64,000 nt of DNA from Prosthecobacter fusiformis. Its GTDB lineage: Bacteria > Verrucomicrobiota > Verrucomicrobiia > Verrucomicrobiales > Verrucomicrobiaceae. Positions 44,758 to 54,216 of this stretch are shown here, in pieces. A program made the position numbers and the translations under genes. Where the stretch lies: positions 186,001-250,000 of the forward strand of contig NZ_SOCA01000004.1 in NCBI RefSeq assembly GCF_004364345.1, written 5' to 3'. Position 1 is the stretch's first letter, and the number at the start of each line of letters is the position of its first letter. The notes under the pieces are model-generated. The model was given only the letters and a program-made list of their open reading frames with translations. It ran no database searches and was not told where the DNA came from.

Positions 44758-44874
44758 GGCATGCTGGCGCAGGTAGCATAGGGAGAAGATTTCACTGCTC
44801 TATTCGCTGAGGTGGCGAGTGACGTCTTTGCGTTTGGGGCCAAAGAGGTTCGGTTCTCGGTGAAGATACTTTCC
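44758..44874 (-). repeat. Dispersed intergenic repeat, copy B
   Basis: This 117-bp partner of 31721-31838 is in the same orientation. It lacks one base in the gttcggttctcgg part and has a stop (TAG) in the frame that is open in copy A. It is therefore the more decayed of the two copies. Confidence 0.75.
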
Positions 44875-44960
44875 TCGAACTCTTTGCTGCCTAGCGGTTC
44901 GGCCTAACGAGGCGTGTGAGAAAGCCTTCGGGTCCGAAAGGTGCTACTTTAGAACGAAAC

Positions 44961-45000
44961 AAAAAAGCTCCAGAGGCCGGTGAAGGCGCTCTGGAGCTTT
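44961..45000 (-). terminator. Terminator of the ELWxxDGT protein gene
   Basis: A 10-bp stem (AGCTCCAGAG / CTCTGGAGCT) has a 13-base loop. On the minus strand it is followed by a run of U from the six A at 44961-44966, ~120 bp after the stop of the giant minus-strand gene. Confidence 0.8.
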
Positions 45001-45117
45001 GAAGGGACCGAGTCGTTCGTGTGAACAAACTCGATGTTAGACTTAAACTTGACTGACTGACTTGACCAGCCCAACCGAGATCCGGTTAGGCCAGTTCGAG
45101 TCAGATCCTGTCACGAG

Positions 45118-48100
45118 TTAGTCGTTGATAAACGCGTCGAACGTGATTTGGCCCGAGTAGATCGGGGCAATTTTCAGCATCGCCGAAGTGGTGACTCCGT
45201 TGAGGGAAGGCAACAGGAAGAAACCTTGGGACTGTGTGGAGCCTTTGATCACCACGCCTTCGAAGCCCACAGTGCGGTTCAGCTTGGTATCTGTATTCGG
45301 GAACAGGATCGTGCCTTTATAAAGACCGGTTTTCGCTGTGAAGGTCAGCGTTTTGATGCTGCCTTTCACGTCGGTTGCGGGCAATATTTCGCCGGAGATC
45401 TTATTCAGACTGCTCAGTTTGAAGCTGGATTCGATAGCGGCTTCCCAATCGGAATGGATCAGATCCACATTGACCGTCACCGGGTCCGTGGTGGTCGAGG
45501 TGAGGCCAAACATCGTCTGACCGGACGCGGGGGCACTGTAGCCCTTGCCACTGACAGAGAGGCTGAGGGGAGTGTCCATACCGAAACCACCCTTGTGGTT
45601 GTACTCGCTGCTGACGGTCGATGCCTTTTTGTTCCAGTCCAGGTTGCCACTGACGTTGACATCCAGATGGGTAGGATCCACCGGGACGGGGGATTCACTC
45701 ACTTCAGACGGCGGTTTCACCAAGGACACATTGCCCTGGACGGAGCCTGTCGCCTTGTAGAGATCTACATGAAGAGCAAAGGACGGACTGGTGCTCATGA
45801 AGCCCACACCCAGGGTGTTGCTACCCGTGATGATGCTGCCATCGGCCATTTTCCCGGTCCAGGTGACGATGCCGGTCTTGGAGACCGTTGCCGTCGAGTA
45901 ACCGATCCCAGGGGGAGCGAGTGAAGGTTGGACGAGCGTCGGAGTGATCGTGCCAAATTCCTCTGGTTCTTCAGACTGGATCACTTGAGCGATTTTCCAA
46001 GTGTAGCTGCCTTCATAGGCAGTGGCTGGCTGGGCGGTGCTGAAGGCGGCGGGGAGGAGGGGGCCGCTGGTCTCCGCATTTTCCCCTACCACACCGGTAT
46101 TTGGCGGGACGATCAGTCTGGCTGAAGTGCCAAAAAAGTTCGCACTCACTTCCAGAATCATCGGACTGGACTTCCCTTTGACGGTAATCTCGATGATGCC
46201 CTTGGGTCCCATCATCATCTCCGGGGGCTGCACATCTTTCAGGATGCCTTTGAGAGCATACGTTTTGCCGCCGTGGATGAGGCTGCCGGTGAGGCTGCCT
46301 GTGACCGTGGTGGTGAGTTTCACATAGCTGCCCAGATTCAGGTCGTCATCCGTATCCGCATTGCGCGCCAGGATGCCTTCATAGGTGTTCGCTGGGAGCA
46401 CGGGGGTGACCATCCAGTCAAACGAAGCCGTCGCACTGCTGGCGGCATTGGTAACGGTGTAGATGACCTTGTAGGGTTTGTTCATTCCCTCTGTATCCAG
46501 TCCCAGGGCCGCTGTGACGGTCCCGCTGATCTTGCCTGTGGTGGCATTGATCTTCAGACCAGCAGGCAGACCTGTGGCCTTGAAGCTGGTGCCGGCCGCA
46601 CTGCCACTGCTCTGGTCGGGTGCGGCGTCCACGATCACTTCGCCCACATAGGAGGAAACATTCGAAGGGGCTTCGACCCAAGGTGCAGTCATGATCGAGA
46701 TCGACGTGCTGACCGCCCAGTAGCTGTAAGCCTTCCCATTCAGGGTGTAGGTCACGACACAGACGTAGTAGTTGGCATCTTGAGGTGTGAATCCCGAGAT
46801 GGTCAGCTTGTTCGTTTTCGTGCCACGAATGTTATCCGTATCCTGCAGTTTTGTTTCATACAAAGCCCATTGATAGCTCAGCGTGCCGCCTTTAGGAGCG
46901 GTCACAGCTGCGGTCAGGGTGACGGTCTTACCTGGCAGTGTCAGCGTGGAGTTTGGGATAGACTGGGCGACGACGACATAGGCGTTGGCGCTGGTGGTGC
47001 TGCCGTTGGCATTGGTCGCGGTGACGGTGTAGAGGCCGGCATCGGTCAGCTTGGGAGAGGCCACGTTGAACTCAGAGGTGATGGATTCACCCTGGGAGGT
47101 CAAGACGACCTTCGTGCCCAGCTTCCACACGTATTTCGTGATGGCAGCCGTGCTGACGGCATTGGCATGCAGACTGAATGAGTTACCTGTGTTTCTGATG
47201 ACGACTTCCTCTTCAATTTTCACGACAGGCTTGTCGAGTTCCGCGACGGCCGTGCCGCGAAGCTTCACGGTGTGAAGAGGTTCTTCGTTCTGGCTGATTG
47301 TCACGATGAGTTCCTTGGCTCCAGCCGTGGCAGGGGCAAAGGTAAGCGTGATCGCCTTTTCTTCACCACCTGCGATGGTTCCGGTAAAGTCACTGAGGGT
47401 GAACGCATCAGACTCAGGAGCGGAAACGCTGATGTTGTTGAGTGAACCCAGGCCGAGATTTTTCAGGCTGAGCGTGTAGGTCACGGTCGATTCAGGGAGC
47501 GGGGTCGTGGTTGGGAACTGCACAATGGTCTCCATACCGGCAACGGGGATGGCCGGATCGTTTGAATACGTACCCAGGATCACCTTTGACTCAAGCTCTG
47601 CTGTCGCTGTGTCGATGACAAACAACTCCTGGCCGACCGTTGCGCCTTTGCCAGAGAGGTAGATGCGGTCACCAATGGCGAGGACGCCCACGTCGGTATT
47701 TGCTGCCAGGGTGACACCCGGGATCTGAGTCAGCGTCTGCTTCACATCCTGTTCACCGTCTGAGATGAAGTCAATGGACTGAATGGCGAAGAGAGTCTTC
47801 AGGTCACCCTCTTGGGTGGAGAAGAAAACCGTGTTGCCCACCGTCTGGTGGAAATCCAGGCTCCCCTCCGTGCCAGCCGGACCATAGGCTGAAAGCAGCA
47901 TCTGATCATAGCCATTGCGATAATAGTAGGCGCTCATCAACTGAGTGTAGCCGGATTCAAGCTTCGTGTAAAAAATCCGATCTCCCACCACAGGACCGAG
48001 CTCCATTGGGTAACTGCGATATTCGGCTACAGCCGTGCCGATCCCGGTTTGGAAACTGTTGCCATCTGTCGTCCAGAAATAAGTGGTGTTGTTAGGCTGG

Positions 48101-50313
48101 CTCGACTGGAAAACCACGATGCCGCTGAGGGACCGGAAGTTTTTCGGCATTTCGATGGCGTTGTTCATGGTCCGGATTTCCGTGACCGCCTGGGTCGTCG
48201 GATGGACGGAGTGGAGACGGTAAGGGTTGGTGCCAGAGATATTCTTCGCGAGGAAGAGTAACTTTGAGACCGACTCGGCCGTGATCGTGGTCATTTCGCC
48301 GATGGAATCAAAGGTGGAGCTGACGTCCGTGAAGGTCGTGCCATCGTAGCTCACCAGTTTCTGATTGCCCACAGCGCCGGATTTGAAATACAGCAGGCCT
48401 GCATTGACGGTCAGGGTGCTCGGATAGGTGCTGCCGTTTCCGACCACCTGATCCATGACCACCGTGCCTGATGGGGTGCCATCCGTGGACCACAGTTCTG
48501 AGCCATGATCGGCATCGAACGCGGCGAAGTAAACCTTGCCATTGTAGGAAACAAATTCCGTCTTCGAAGAACCTTCGAAGCCGCTGTCCGTTTCTGTCGA
48601 AATGTTTTTCAGCAGCTGGGTGCCATCGGGGGTGCCGTCGGTGATCCAGAGCTCGGTGCCATTTTCGGCATCGGTGGCGACGAAATAAGCGACCTGCTCA
48701 TTGTCTTCGCCCGTGGTGAAGAAGCTGTTTGGATTCGAGGAGGCGCTGCCGACATTGATGTCCTTCAGCAGAGTGCCTTCATCGGTGCCGTTGCTGATCC
48801 ACAGTTCACGACCATTGACGCCATTGTTAGCCGAGAAAAGGAGCTTGCCGTTGACGCTGGCGAAGTTGACTGGATTGGAGCCGAGTTCATTGATCGGACC
48901 CGCTTTGACCAGGGCGGTGCCTGCTTCCGTCGTGGTGCCACTGGACTTCCAGAGGGACTCCGTGCCATCTTTGGCCGCATTGAAATACACCTGAGGGCCT
49001 GCCGCCACGAGTTCAAGGTTCTCTGCCAGGTTGTAGCCCTCTGTAACGCTCTCTGCGCCTACTTTGAGGGTGGTCAATACCGTGCCTTTGGTGGCATAAA
49101 TCCAGCTCGCCTCTGGACCGTGAACGGCGAAGAACGCCTGGGTGCCGTTGCTCACAGCCACTCCTAAGCCGCCCAGGGCGCCTGAGTCATAAACGAGGGC
49201 GTTTGTTTTCGTCTTCGGTGTGTAAGCCCACAGACCACCGTTGCGGCCTTCGGTGGATGAGCCAACGACCAGGAGGGTTTTGCCAAGGGGCAAAAGGTCA
49301 GAAAATTGAGAATGAATGGGTCCGGTGGTCAACTCGAAAGCCAGTGTGGTGCCTGCGAGGGTGCCGGTCGTTTCCCAGACTTCACGACCGTTCTCTGCGG
49401 TCGTTGCCAGGAAGTAACCTTTACCATCGACGGCGACGACTGGGCCTGGATCGAAGTTGTTTCCAGCGGTGCTAGGCTTCACCACGACGGTGCCTGCGGC
49501 GGTGCCATTGGTCTTCCAAAGATCGCGTCCGTAGTCAGCAACGGTGCTGGCGCTGAAGTAAACCGTGGTGCCGACAAAACCGAGCACTTTAGGCTCAGGG
49601 AGTTCGTTGGTGAAGGTTTTCAGAGCGATCGTGCCTGCGGTGGTACCGTTGGTTTTATACAGGACTCTAGCCTCCTCTGATTCAGTGACGAAGTAGAGAT
49701 ACGTGCCGACGACTTTCCAGTTTTCCTGGAAGTCGGTGGACGATCTTTGGTATTCACCCGTCACCTGAACCAGTGAGCGGGTGTTAAGTGGGGTGCCATC
49801 TGTCCACCAAAGGGTGAGTAGGTTTCTGGTATCGCTGCGTGCGACGAAGGCCACGCCTTTTCCGAGGGCAAAGAGGGAGCCGGGTTCTGCGCTGCTCTCA
49901 TCCTGTCTCAGATTGACCACCAGCTGGGTGCCATTGGCCGTGCCATCGCTGACCCAGAGTTCCTGACCGTTGACGCCGTCATCGGCCGAGAAAAACACCT
50001 TGGTGCCATTGGCGACGATGCTGTGGATATTTGAACCAACCACACCTGGGCGGATGTCTTTGACCAGTTTGGTGCCCACAAGGGTGCCATCGCTGACCCA
50101 CAATTCTTCACCTTCTGCGGTGGTTGCGGTGGTAAAGAAAACCTTTGTGCCGACTGCGGTTAAATTCTGCGGATTCAGGGAACTTGGACCGGTGTTCAAG
50201 TTGATGTTCTTGACGAGCGCGGTGTCAAAAGGACCGGCAACGGCTGAGACTGACGCGACGGCCAGACCGAGGGTGAGGGAGAGCGCAGCAAGGCGCTGAG
50301 GGAGACTTCGCAT
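45118..50313 (-). CDS. Giant exported protein with ELWxxDGT repeats, choice-of-anchor and Ig-like domains
   Basis: Encodes 1731 residues from the ATG at 50313, giving a signal peptide (RLAALSLTLGLAVASVSAVA). The first ~930 residues hold about ten ELWxxDGT-type units (EELWVSDGTLVGTKLVKDIR, TELWITDGTPDGTQLLKNIS), probably a beta-propeller-like surface. Next comes a choice-of-anchor/ASPM-type domain (~TVTYTLSLKNLGLGSLNNIS), then Ig-like modules (GLYTVTATNANGSTTSANAY), a putative He_PIG cadherin-like unit (ATGLPAGLKINATTGKISGT) and a long C-terminal beta region. It is likely secreted or on the cell surface, with an adhesion or structural role by analogy. It has its own terminator. Confidence 0.85.
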   Translation of the reverse strand: MRSLPQRLAALSLTLGLAVASVSAVAGPFDTALVKNINLNTGPSSLNPQNLTAVGTKVFFTTATTAEGEELWVSDGTLVGTKLVKDIRPGVVGSNIHSIVANGTKVFFSADDGVNGQELWVSDGTANGTQLVVNLRQDESSAEPGSLFALGKGVAFVARSDTRNLLTLWWTDGTPLNTRSLVQVTGEYQRSSTDFQENWKVVGTYLYFVTESEEARVLYKTNGTTAGTIALKTFTNELPEPKVLGFVGTTVYFSASTVADYGRDLWKTNGTAAGTVVVKPSTAGNNFDPGPVVAVDGKGYFLATTAENGREVWETTGTLAGTTLAFELTTGPIHSQFSDLLPLGKTLLVVGSSTEGRNGGLWAYTPKTKTNALVYDSGALGGLGVAVSNGTQAFFAVHGPEASWIYATKGTVLTTLKVGAESVTEGYNLAENLELVAAGPQVYFNAAKDGTESLWKSSGTTTEAGTALVKAGPINELGSNPVNFASVNGKLLFSANNGVNGRELWISNGTDEGTLLKDINVGSASSNPNSFFTTGEDNEQVAYFVATDAENGTELWITDGTPDGTQLLKNISTETDSGFEGSSKTEFVSYNGKVYFAAFDADHGSELWSTDGTPSGTVVMDQVVGNGSTYPSTLTVNAGLLYFKSGAVGNQKLVSYDGTTFTDVSSTFDSIGEMTTITAESVSKLLFLAKNISGTNPYRLHSVHPTTQAVTEIRTMNNAIEMPKNFRSLSGIVVFQSSQPNNTTYFWTTDGNSFQTGIGTAVAEYRSYPMELGPVVGDRIFYTKLESGYTQLMSAYYYRNGYDQMLLSAYGPAGTEGSLDFHQTVGNTVFFSTQEGDLKTLFAIQSIDFISDGEQDVKQTLTQIPGVTLAANTDVGVLAIGDRIYLSGKGATVGQELFVIDTATAELESKVILGTYSNDPAIPVAGMETIVQFPTTTPLPESTVTYTLSLKNLGLGSLNNISVSAPESDAFTLSDFTGTIAGGEEKAITLTFAPATAGAKELIVTISQNEEPLHTVKLRGTAVAELDKPVVKIEEEVVIRNTGNSFSLHANAVSTAAITKYVWKLGTKVVLTSQGESITSEFNVASPKLTDAGLYTVTATNANGSTTSANAYVVVAQSIPNSTLTLPGKTVTLTAAVTAPKGGTLSYQWALYETKLQDTDNIRGTKTNKLTISGFTPQDANYYVCVVTYTLNGKAYSYWAVSTSISIMTAPWVEAPSNVSSYVGEVIVDAAPDQSSGSAAGTSFKATGLPAGLKINATTGKISGTVTAALGLDTEGMNKPYKVIYTVTNAASSATASFDWMVTPVLPANTYEGILARNADTDDDLNLGSYVKLTTTVTGSLTGSLIHGGKTYALKGILKDVQPPEMMMGPKGIIEITVKGKSSPMILEVSANFFGTSARLIVPPNTGVVGENAETSGPLLPAAFSTAQPATAYEGSYTWKIAQVIQSEEPEEFGTITPTLVQPSLAPPGIGYSTATVSKTGIVTWTGKMADGSIITGSNTLGVGFMSTSPSFALHVDLYKATGSVQGNVSLVKPPSEVSESPVPVDPTHLDVNVSGNLDWNKKASTVSSEYNHKGGFGMDTPLSLSVSGKGYSAPASGQTMFGLTSTTTDPVTVNVDLIHSDWEAAIESSFKLSSLNKISGEILPATDVKGSIKTLTFTAKTGLYKGTILFPNTDTKLNRTVGFEGVVIKGSTQSQGFFLLPSLNGVTTSAMLKIAPIYSGQITFDAFIND

Positions 50314-50783
50314 GACTCTAAAACGGGGGATAATGCAGGGTAGCATTTTCCTTCATCGCGCATGTATTCTCCATAATCCACTCATTTTCAGTATTTTACG
50401 CATTTAAAAATCGGGCATTTTGTCTATTGATGTAGCATTAACTAATATTTATGCTTATATGTGGAGATTGTGACAAGGAAGCCAGGGGGGGCGGCTAGAT
50501 GGAACCAAATGTCTTTTTTATTTCGCACTTAAAGAACCCTGGATGGATAATTTTGCTGATAAGTAAATGGTTTATGTCTAATAAAGGTTAGCGGTATCTA
50601 AATGAATGAGGAAGGTGCCGGGTTTGGCGGATCTGAGGCATAGAGTGCAGAATGGTGACTCCCAAGTACTGTCGTGGGCAGGACTGGCATGCACTCGTTC
50701 TTCTCTCGGCATCACCAGGCTGCTGCATGGAGCGCTTCACAAACGTTATCAATATTAGGGATTTCCGACGATCTCGTTGGACC
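50314..50783. other. AT-rich upstream region of the giant gene (470 bp)
   Basis: No gene supported. The part next to the giant gene (50340-50600) is distinctly AT-rich compared with the window and probably holds its promoter on the minus strand. Short open frames at 50588-50940 are antisense to or run into the amidase gene and have no coding character. Confidence 0.5.
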
Positions 50784-51557
50784 TCACGATGCAGCCCCAC
50801 AAAAATCCCTAACTGCGGGGAATTCGTTTCTCCAGATTCGCACAGTCCCAGCGTCGGCTTCAGTGTGGAGCACTTTTTCACTGGAAGAGGCATCGGCAAT
50901 TAGAATGCCTTGTGGGTCTGCGAGAACGGTGCGGCCACTGTAGGAGGTTTCAGGCTCTTGACCGCAGCGGTTCACGCCTAGAACGTAGGCTTGGTTTTCG
51001 ATGGCACGTGCTTGAATCAGGGTGAGCCAATGTTGGATGCGGCGGGCAGGCCATGCGGCAATACAGATGAAGAGTTCCGCTCCCTGGTTTAGGGCGGAGC
51101 GGGCAAGCTCAGGAAAGCGCAAGTCATAACAGATGAGGGGTGCGATCTGGAGTCCCTGCCATTCGAAGACTTTGGTTTCCTGACCGGGGGCGTGCACCTC
51201 CGCCTCAGGTCCGTAGCTGAAGGGCCGCACTTTGGTATATCTCACCAGCTCGGTGCCATCAGGAGCGATGGCCAAGGCCTGGTTATAGCCTTTCCCTTCG
51301 GGGCCTGGAGTCACAACGCCACCCAGAACTGCGCATTGCCATTGGGTGGCGATTTCACGCAGGAAAAGTTCAGTCTCAGCGCCGATGGACTCCAGGGTGA
51401 CGGCAAGCCGTGTGCTGAAGCCTGTGGCGAACATCTCCGGGAGGACGATGAGCGAGCCGGGCAGGGGAGGGGACTCATTCAACAAATGACGAACCTTGGC
51501 AAAATTCGCTGTCTTGTCCTCCCAGACGGAGTCGAGCTGAATGGCGTAAATGTGCAT
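50784..51557 (-). CDS. Carbon-nitrogen hydrolase (Nit2/YafV-like omega-amidase)
   Basis: Encodes 257 residues, the size of omega-amidases. The nitrilase-fold catalytic triad is visible: Glu41 (IVLPEMFATGF), Lys109 (YTKVRPFSYGPE) and Cys143 (LICYDLRFPEL). The segment YTKVRPFSYGPEAEVHAPGQ is typical of the Nit2/YafV branch, which hydrolyses alpha-ketoglutaramate or ketosuccinamate, or repairs deaminated metabolites. The exact substrate is not decided by sequence. It is divergent from the porin gene. Confidence 0.88.
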   Translation of the reverse strand: MHIYAIQLDSVWEDKTANFAKVRHLLNESPPLPGSLIVLPEMFATGFSTRLAVTLESIGAETELFLREIATQWQCAVLGGVVTPGPEGKGYNQALAIAPDGTELVRYTKVRPFSYGPEAEVHAPGQETKVFEWQGLQIAPLICYDLRFPELARSALNQGAELFICIAAWPARRIQHWLTLIQARAIENQAYVLGVNRCGQEPETSYSGRTVLADPQGILIADASSSEKVLHTEADAGTVRIWRNEFPAVRDFCGAAS

Positions 51558-51585
51558 GAAGCAATGAGTGCAGGAGAAACGCTAT

Positions 51586-51603
51586 CTCTCAACTAGTTGC
51601 GAG
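51586..51603. promoter_or_regulatory. 18-bp imperfect palindrome, possible operator
   Basis: CTCTCAACTAGTTGCGAG is symmetric apart from one mismatched pair. It lies in the 202-bp divergent gap, 28 bp upstream of the amidase start. The position suits a repressor/activator site, but no family is recognised. In the same gap TATAAT (51688-51693) could be a -10 box for the porin unit. Confidence 0.35.
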
Positions 51604-51759
51604 GAAAGCGGCCAATCATTTGGTCTGCCCGAGCACATGAAAAAGCAAAAAACTGAAGCCTGTTTAATTCATACTTGACTAGTGTATTATAATTCGATAG
51701 GAATATAAACGTTACCGTTAGGAACTTGGAAAAGTCGTACCTCGACCGCCTCACATTTT

Positions 51760-53187
51760 ATGAATTCTCCTTTCATTCATAGGCTCGCCCATCTCAAGGC
51801 GATGACCCCTACCATCCTGGTGGTCGCAAGTTTTGTGGTGCTTGCTTCGGCTGAGGAAACAAAAAAGGAGAGCTATTACCGAGCTCCTAAAAGCTACAGC
51901 ACCACCCGTGATACCGATGTGCCCAGGTATGCCCGCCGCGCTTCGGAGATCGGCTGGGATACGCTGAAGAATGCGGACTGGTTAGACCTGGGCCTGGACT
52001 ATCGTTTTCGTTACGAGCACCGCGATGATGATCTGCGCCGCAATCAGGCCATCCTGGATGAGCCGCTGCTGCACCGCACACGGGCCTATCTCGGTATTCG
52101 GGACATTCTGGATCCCTTTCGTTTTGCCGTGGAGATGCAGGATTCAAGACGTTACAATGGCAACTTCCCCAAGGATAACCGCGACGTAAACGAGTTTCAG
52201 ATCATCCGGTTGTATGCGGAGTTATACTTCGATGATGCCCTGGGCACGGACGCCTTCGGGAATAAGCGTCCATTGAGCATTCGTTACGGGATTCACAACT
52301 TTGAGTTTCTGGACCGTCGCCTCATCGGCAATAACCAATGGCGCAATACAGCCAACGCCTTTCAAGGTTTCCAGGGCGCACTGGGCCAGGAAAGCAATGA
52401 CTGCCAGCTTGACCTCCTGGCCGTTCAGCCACTGGACCGCCTACTTTATGGCTGGGACCGTCCGGTCAAGGAACAGTGGTTTTATGCAGCCATCGGTCAC
52501 TGGAGGCGCTGGTCAGACATCATCACTTTGGAGCCCTATTACCTGGCACTCAACCAATCCGCCTATGATGAGGTGGAGGAACGTCTCGTGCATTCTCCGG
52601 GTCTGCGGGGTTACGGTACGGTGGGCAAAACAGGATTCGATTATGACTTCAGTCTGACTTACCAATTCGGTTATAACGGTGCACGGGATGTGAAGGCCTA
52701 TGCTGGGACGGCAGAGATCGGCTATAGCTTCAAGCAGCCCTGGAGCCCCCGGCTCAGTTTCTTCTACGGTTATGCCAGTGGCGACCGGGATCCCAACGAC
52801 AATGAGGACAATCGCTTTGAGCGCTTCTTCGGTTTCGGCCGCCCATGGTCCGCGAATGACTACATCGTTTATGAAAACATCAGCACGCCAAAGCTGCGTC
52901 TGGAACTGACGCCTTCAAAAAAAGTGCGCATGGACTTGGGCTATAGCTACTACTGGGTGGCCAGTGACAAGGACCGTTTCTCCGGTGGCGGCTTACGTGA
53001 TCCACAGGGAAATAGCGGCAGCATGATCGGTCATGAATTCGACGGACGGATACGCTGGCAGGTCACTCCGAAAGTCGAAGCCATCCTAGGGTATGCGCAT
53101 TTCACCCCCGGCGATTTTACCCGCAATCAGGGTCGCCCCGATGACACCGACTTCGCCTATTTGGAAATCAGCATCAAAGCTTTCTAA
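51760..53187 (+). CDS. Outer membrane porin, alginate-export (AlgE-like) family
   Basis: Encodes 475 residues with an N-terminal signal (TPTILVVASFVVLASAEE). It is rich in alternating aromatic/polar strands typical of a beta-barrel (WLDLGLDYRFRYEHRDDDLR, LLHRTRAYLGIRDILDPFRF) and ends in an aromatic terminus (FAYLEISIKAF) suitable for barrel assembly. The pattern is that of the alginate export domain. It lies 54 bp before a nitrate/sulfonate-type ABC importer on the same strand, so it may serve as the outer membrane channel for that substrate rather than for alginate. Confidence 0.8.
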   Translation: MNSPFIHRLAHLKAMTPTILVVASFVVLASAEETKKESYYRAPKSYSTTRDTDVPRYARRASEIGWDTLKNADWLDLGLDYRFRYEHRDDDLRRNQAILDEPLLHRTRAYLGIRDILDPFRFAVEMQDSRRYNGNFPKDNRDVNEFQIIRLYAELYFDDALGTDAFGNKRPLSIRYGIHNFEFLDRRLIGNNQWRNTANAFQGFQGALGQESNDCQLDLLAVQPLDRLLYGWDRPVKEQWFYAAIGHWRRWSDIITLEPYYLALNQSAYDEVEERLVHSPGLRGYGTVGKTGFDYDFSLTYQFGYNGARDVKAYAGTAEIGYSFKQPWSPRLSFFYGYASGDRDPNDNEDNRFERFFGFGRPWSANDYIVYENISTPKLRLELTPSKKVRMDLGYSYYWVASDKDRFSGGGLRDPQGNSGSMIGHEFDGRIRWQVTPKVEAILGYAHFTPGDFTRNQGRPDDTDFAYLEISIKAF

Positions 53188-53241
53188 CCAACAGTGTTTC
53201 ATCGCCCGTCTTTCTCTTAACTCAACATCCCCAATCATCCA

Positions 53242-54207
53242 ATGAACCGCAGACACTTCCTCACCACTCTCGGAGCCGCTGGCCTCGCCTCTTGCAGCAA
53301 AAAACCTGTCGATGCAAATGCACCCCTTCGTTTCGGCCACTTTCCGAACATCACTCACATTCAGGGGCTAGTGGCTCATGCTCTGAGCCGACAGGGCAAA
53401 GGCTGGTTTGAACCCCGCCTGGGCGTGCCCGTGGAGTGGTTTGTTTACAATGCGGGCCCTTCTGCCACCGAGGCTATTTTTGCCCGCTCGCTGGACGTCA
53501 CGTACATTGGTCCCAGCCCGGTGCTGAATGCCTATGCCAAATCAAAAGGCAGTGAGGTGCGCGTGCTCGCTGGTGCTGCGACCGGAGGCAGTGCTCTGGT
53601 GGTACGACCTGACTCAGGTATCAACACGCCAGCGGATTTCAGGGGCAAACGCATTGCCACCCCCCAGCTTGGCAATACCCAGGATGTGCAGTTGCGCGCC
53701 TGGTTGCTGGACAATGGCATCAAGGTTACGGCGACTGGTGGCGAGGCATCTGTCCTTCCGACCCAGAACCCGGATCAACTCGCTCTCTTCATCAAACGTG
53801 ACATCGATGCCGTCTGGACTGTCGAACCCTGGGTGAGCCGCCTGGAAATGGAAGCTGGTGGAAAGATTTTCCTGGAAGACAAGAGTGCCTTTGCCACCAT
53901 TCTGGCCTCCAGTGCCGCCTTCATCACCGAGCGTACGGAGCTGGCAAAAAAACTGATCGCCGCCCATCAGGAGCTAACGGAATGGATCCAGAAAAATCCA
54001 GCCGAGGCAAGAGAACTCATCAAATCAGAGCTGAAGGAATTGACGACAAAAGCGCCGGGAGATGAGCTCCTCGATCGTGCTTTGTCACGCGTCGTTCTAG
54101 CGACCGAAGTCAATCGTGCAGGCTTGGATGAAATGGTGATTTCCGCTCAAAAAGCGGGCTTCCTCAAAGACATTCCTTCTCTGGACGCCCTGCTGCCAAA
54201 ACTTTGA
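53242..54207 (+). CDS. ABC importer substrate-binding lipoprotein (SsuA/NrtA/TauA type)
   Basis: Encodes 321 residues. The N-terminus RRHFLTTLGAAGLASCSKK has a lipobox (LASC) and a Tat-like RR start. The mature part follows the NMT1/SsuA fold: LRFGHFPNITHIQGLVAHAL, VEWFVYNAGPSATEAIFARS, LDVTYIGPSPVLNAYAKSKG, and VWTVEPWVSRLEMEAGGKIF. Ligands of this family are sulfonates, taurine, nitrate or pyrimidine precursors; the sequence does not decide. The ATPase and permease genes follow immediately. Confidence 0.9.
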   Translation: MNRRHFLTTLGAAGLASCSKKPVDANAPLRFGHFPNITHIQGLVAHALSRQGKGWFEPRLGVPVEWFVYNAGPSATEAIFARSLDVTYIGPSPVLNAYAKSKGSEVRVLAGAATGGSALVVRPDSGINTPADFRGKRIATPQLGNTQDVQLRAWLLDNGIKVTATGGEASVLPTQNPDQLALFIKRDIDAVWTVEPWVSRLEMEAGGKIFLEDKSAFATILASSAAFITERTELAKKLIAAHQELTEWIQKNPAEARELIKSELKELTTKAPGDELLDRALSRVVLATEVNRAGLDEMVISAQKAGFLKDIPSLDALLPKL

Positions 54208-54216
54208 TCTGACCGC

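Larger units (their letters stand above)
44686..45117. other. Gene-free gap (432 bp) with repeat copy B and terminator
   Basis: No gene supported. The gap contains repeat copy B (44758-44874) and the terminator of the giant minus-strand gene (44961-45000). The last ~115 bp next to that gene hold only short TGAC-rich repeats of no clear meaning. Confidence 0.65.

Noticed and set aside
45001..45117. tRNA-like GGTTAGGCCAGTTCGAGTC stretch near 45090
   Set aside because: A T-loop-like GTTCGAG is present, but no acceptor, D or anticodon arms can be drawn around it.
51675..51693. TTGACT...TATAAT as a sigma-70 promoter for the porin gene
   Set aside because: The spacer is only 7 bp, too short for a -35/-10 pair; TATAAT alone may still be a -10 element.
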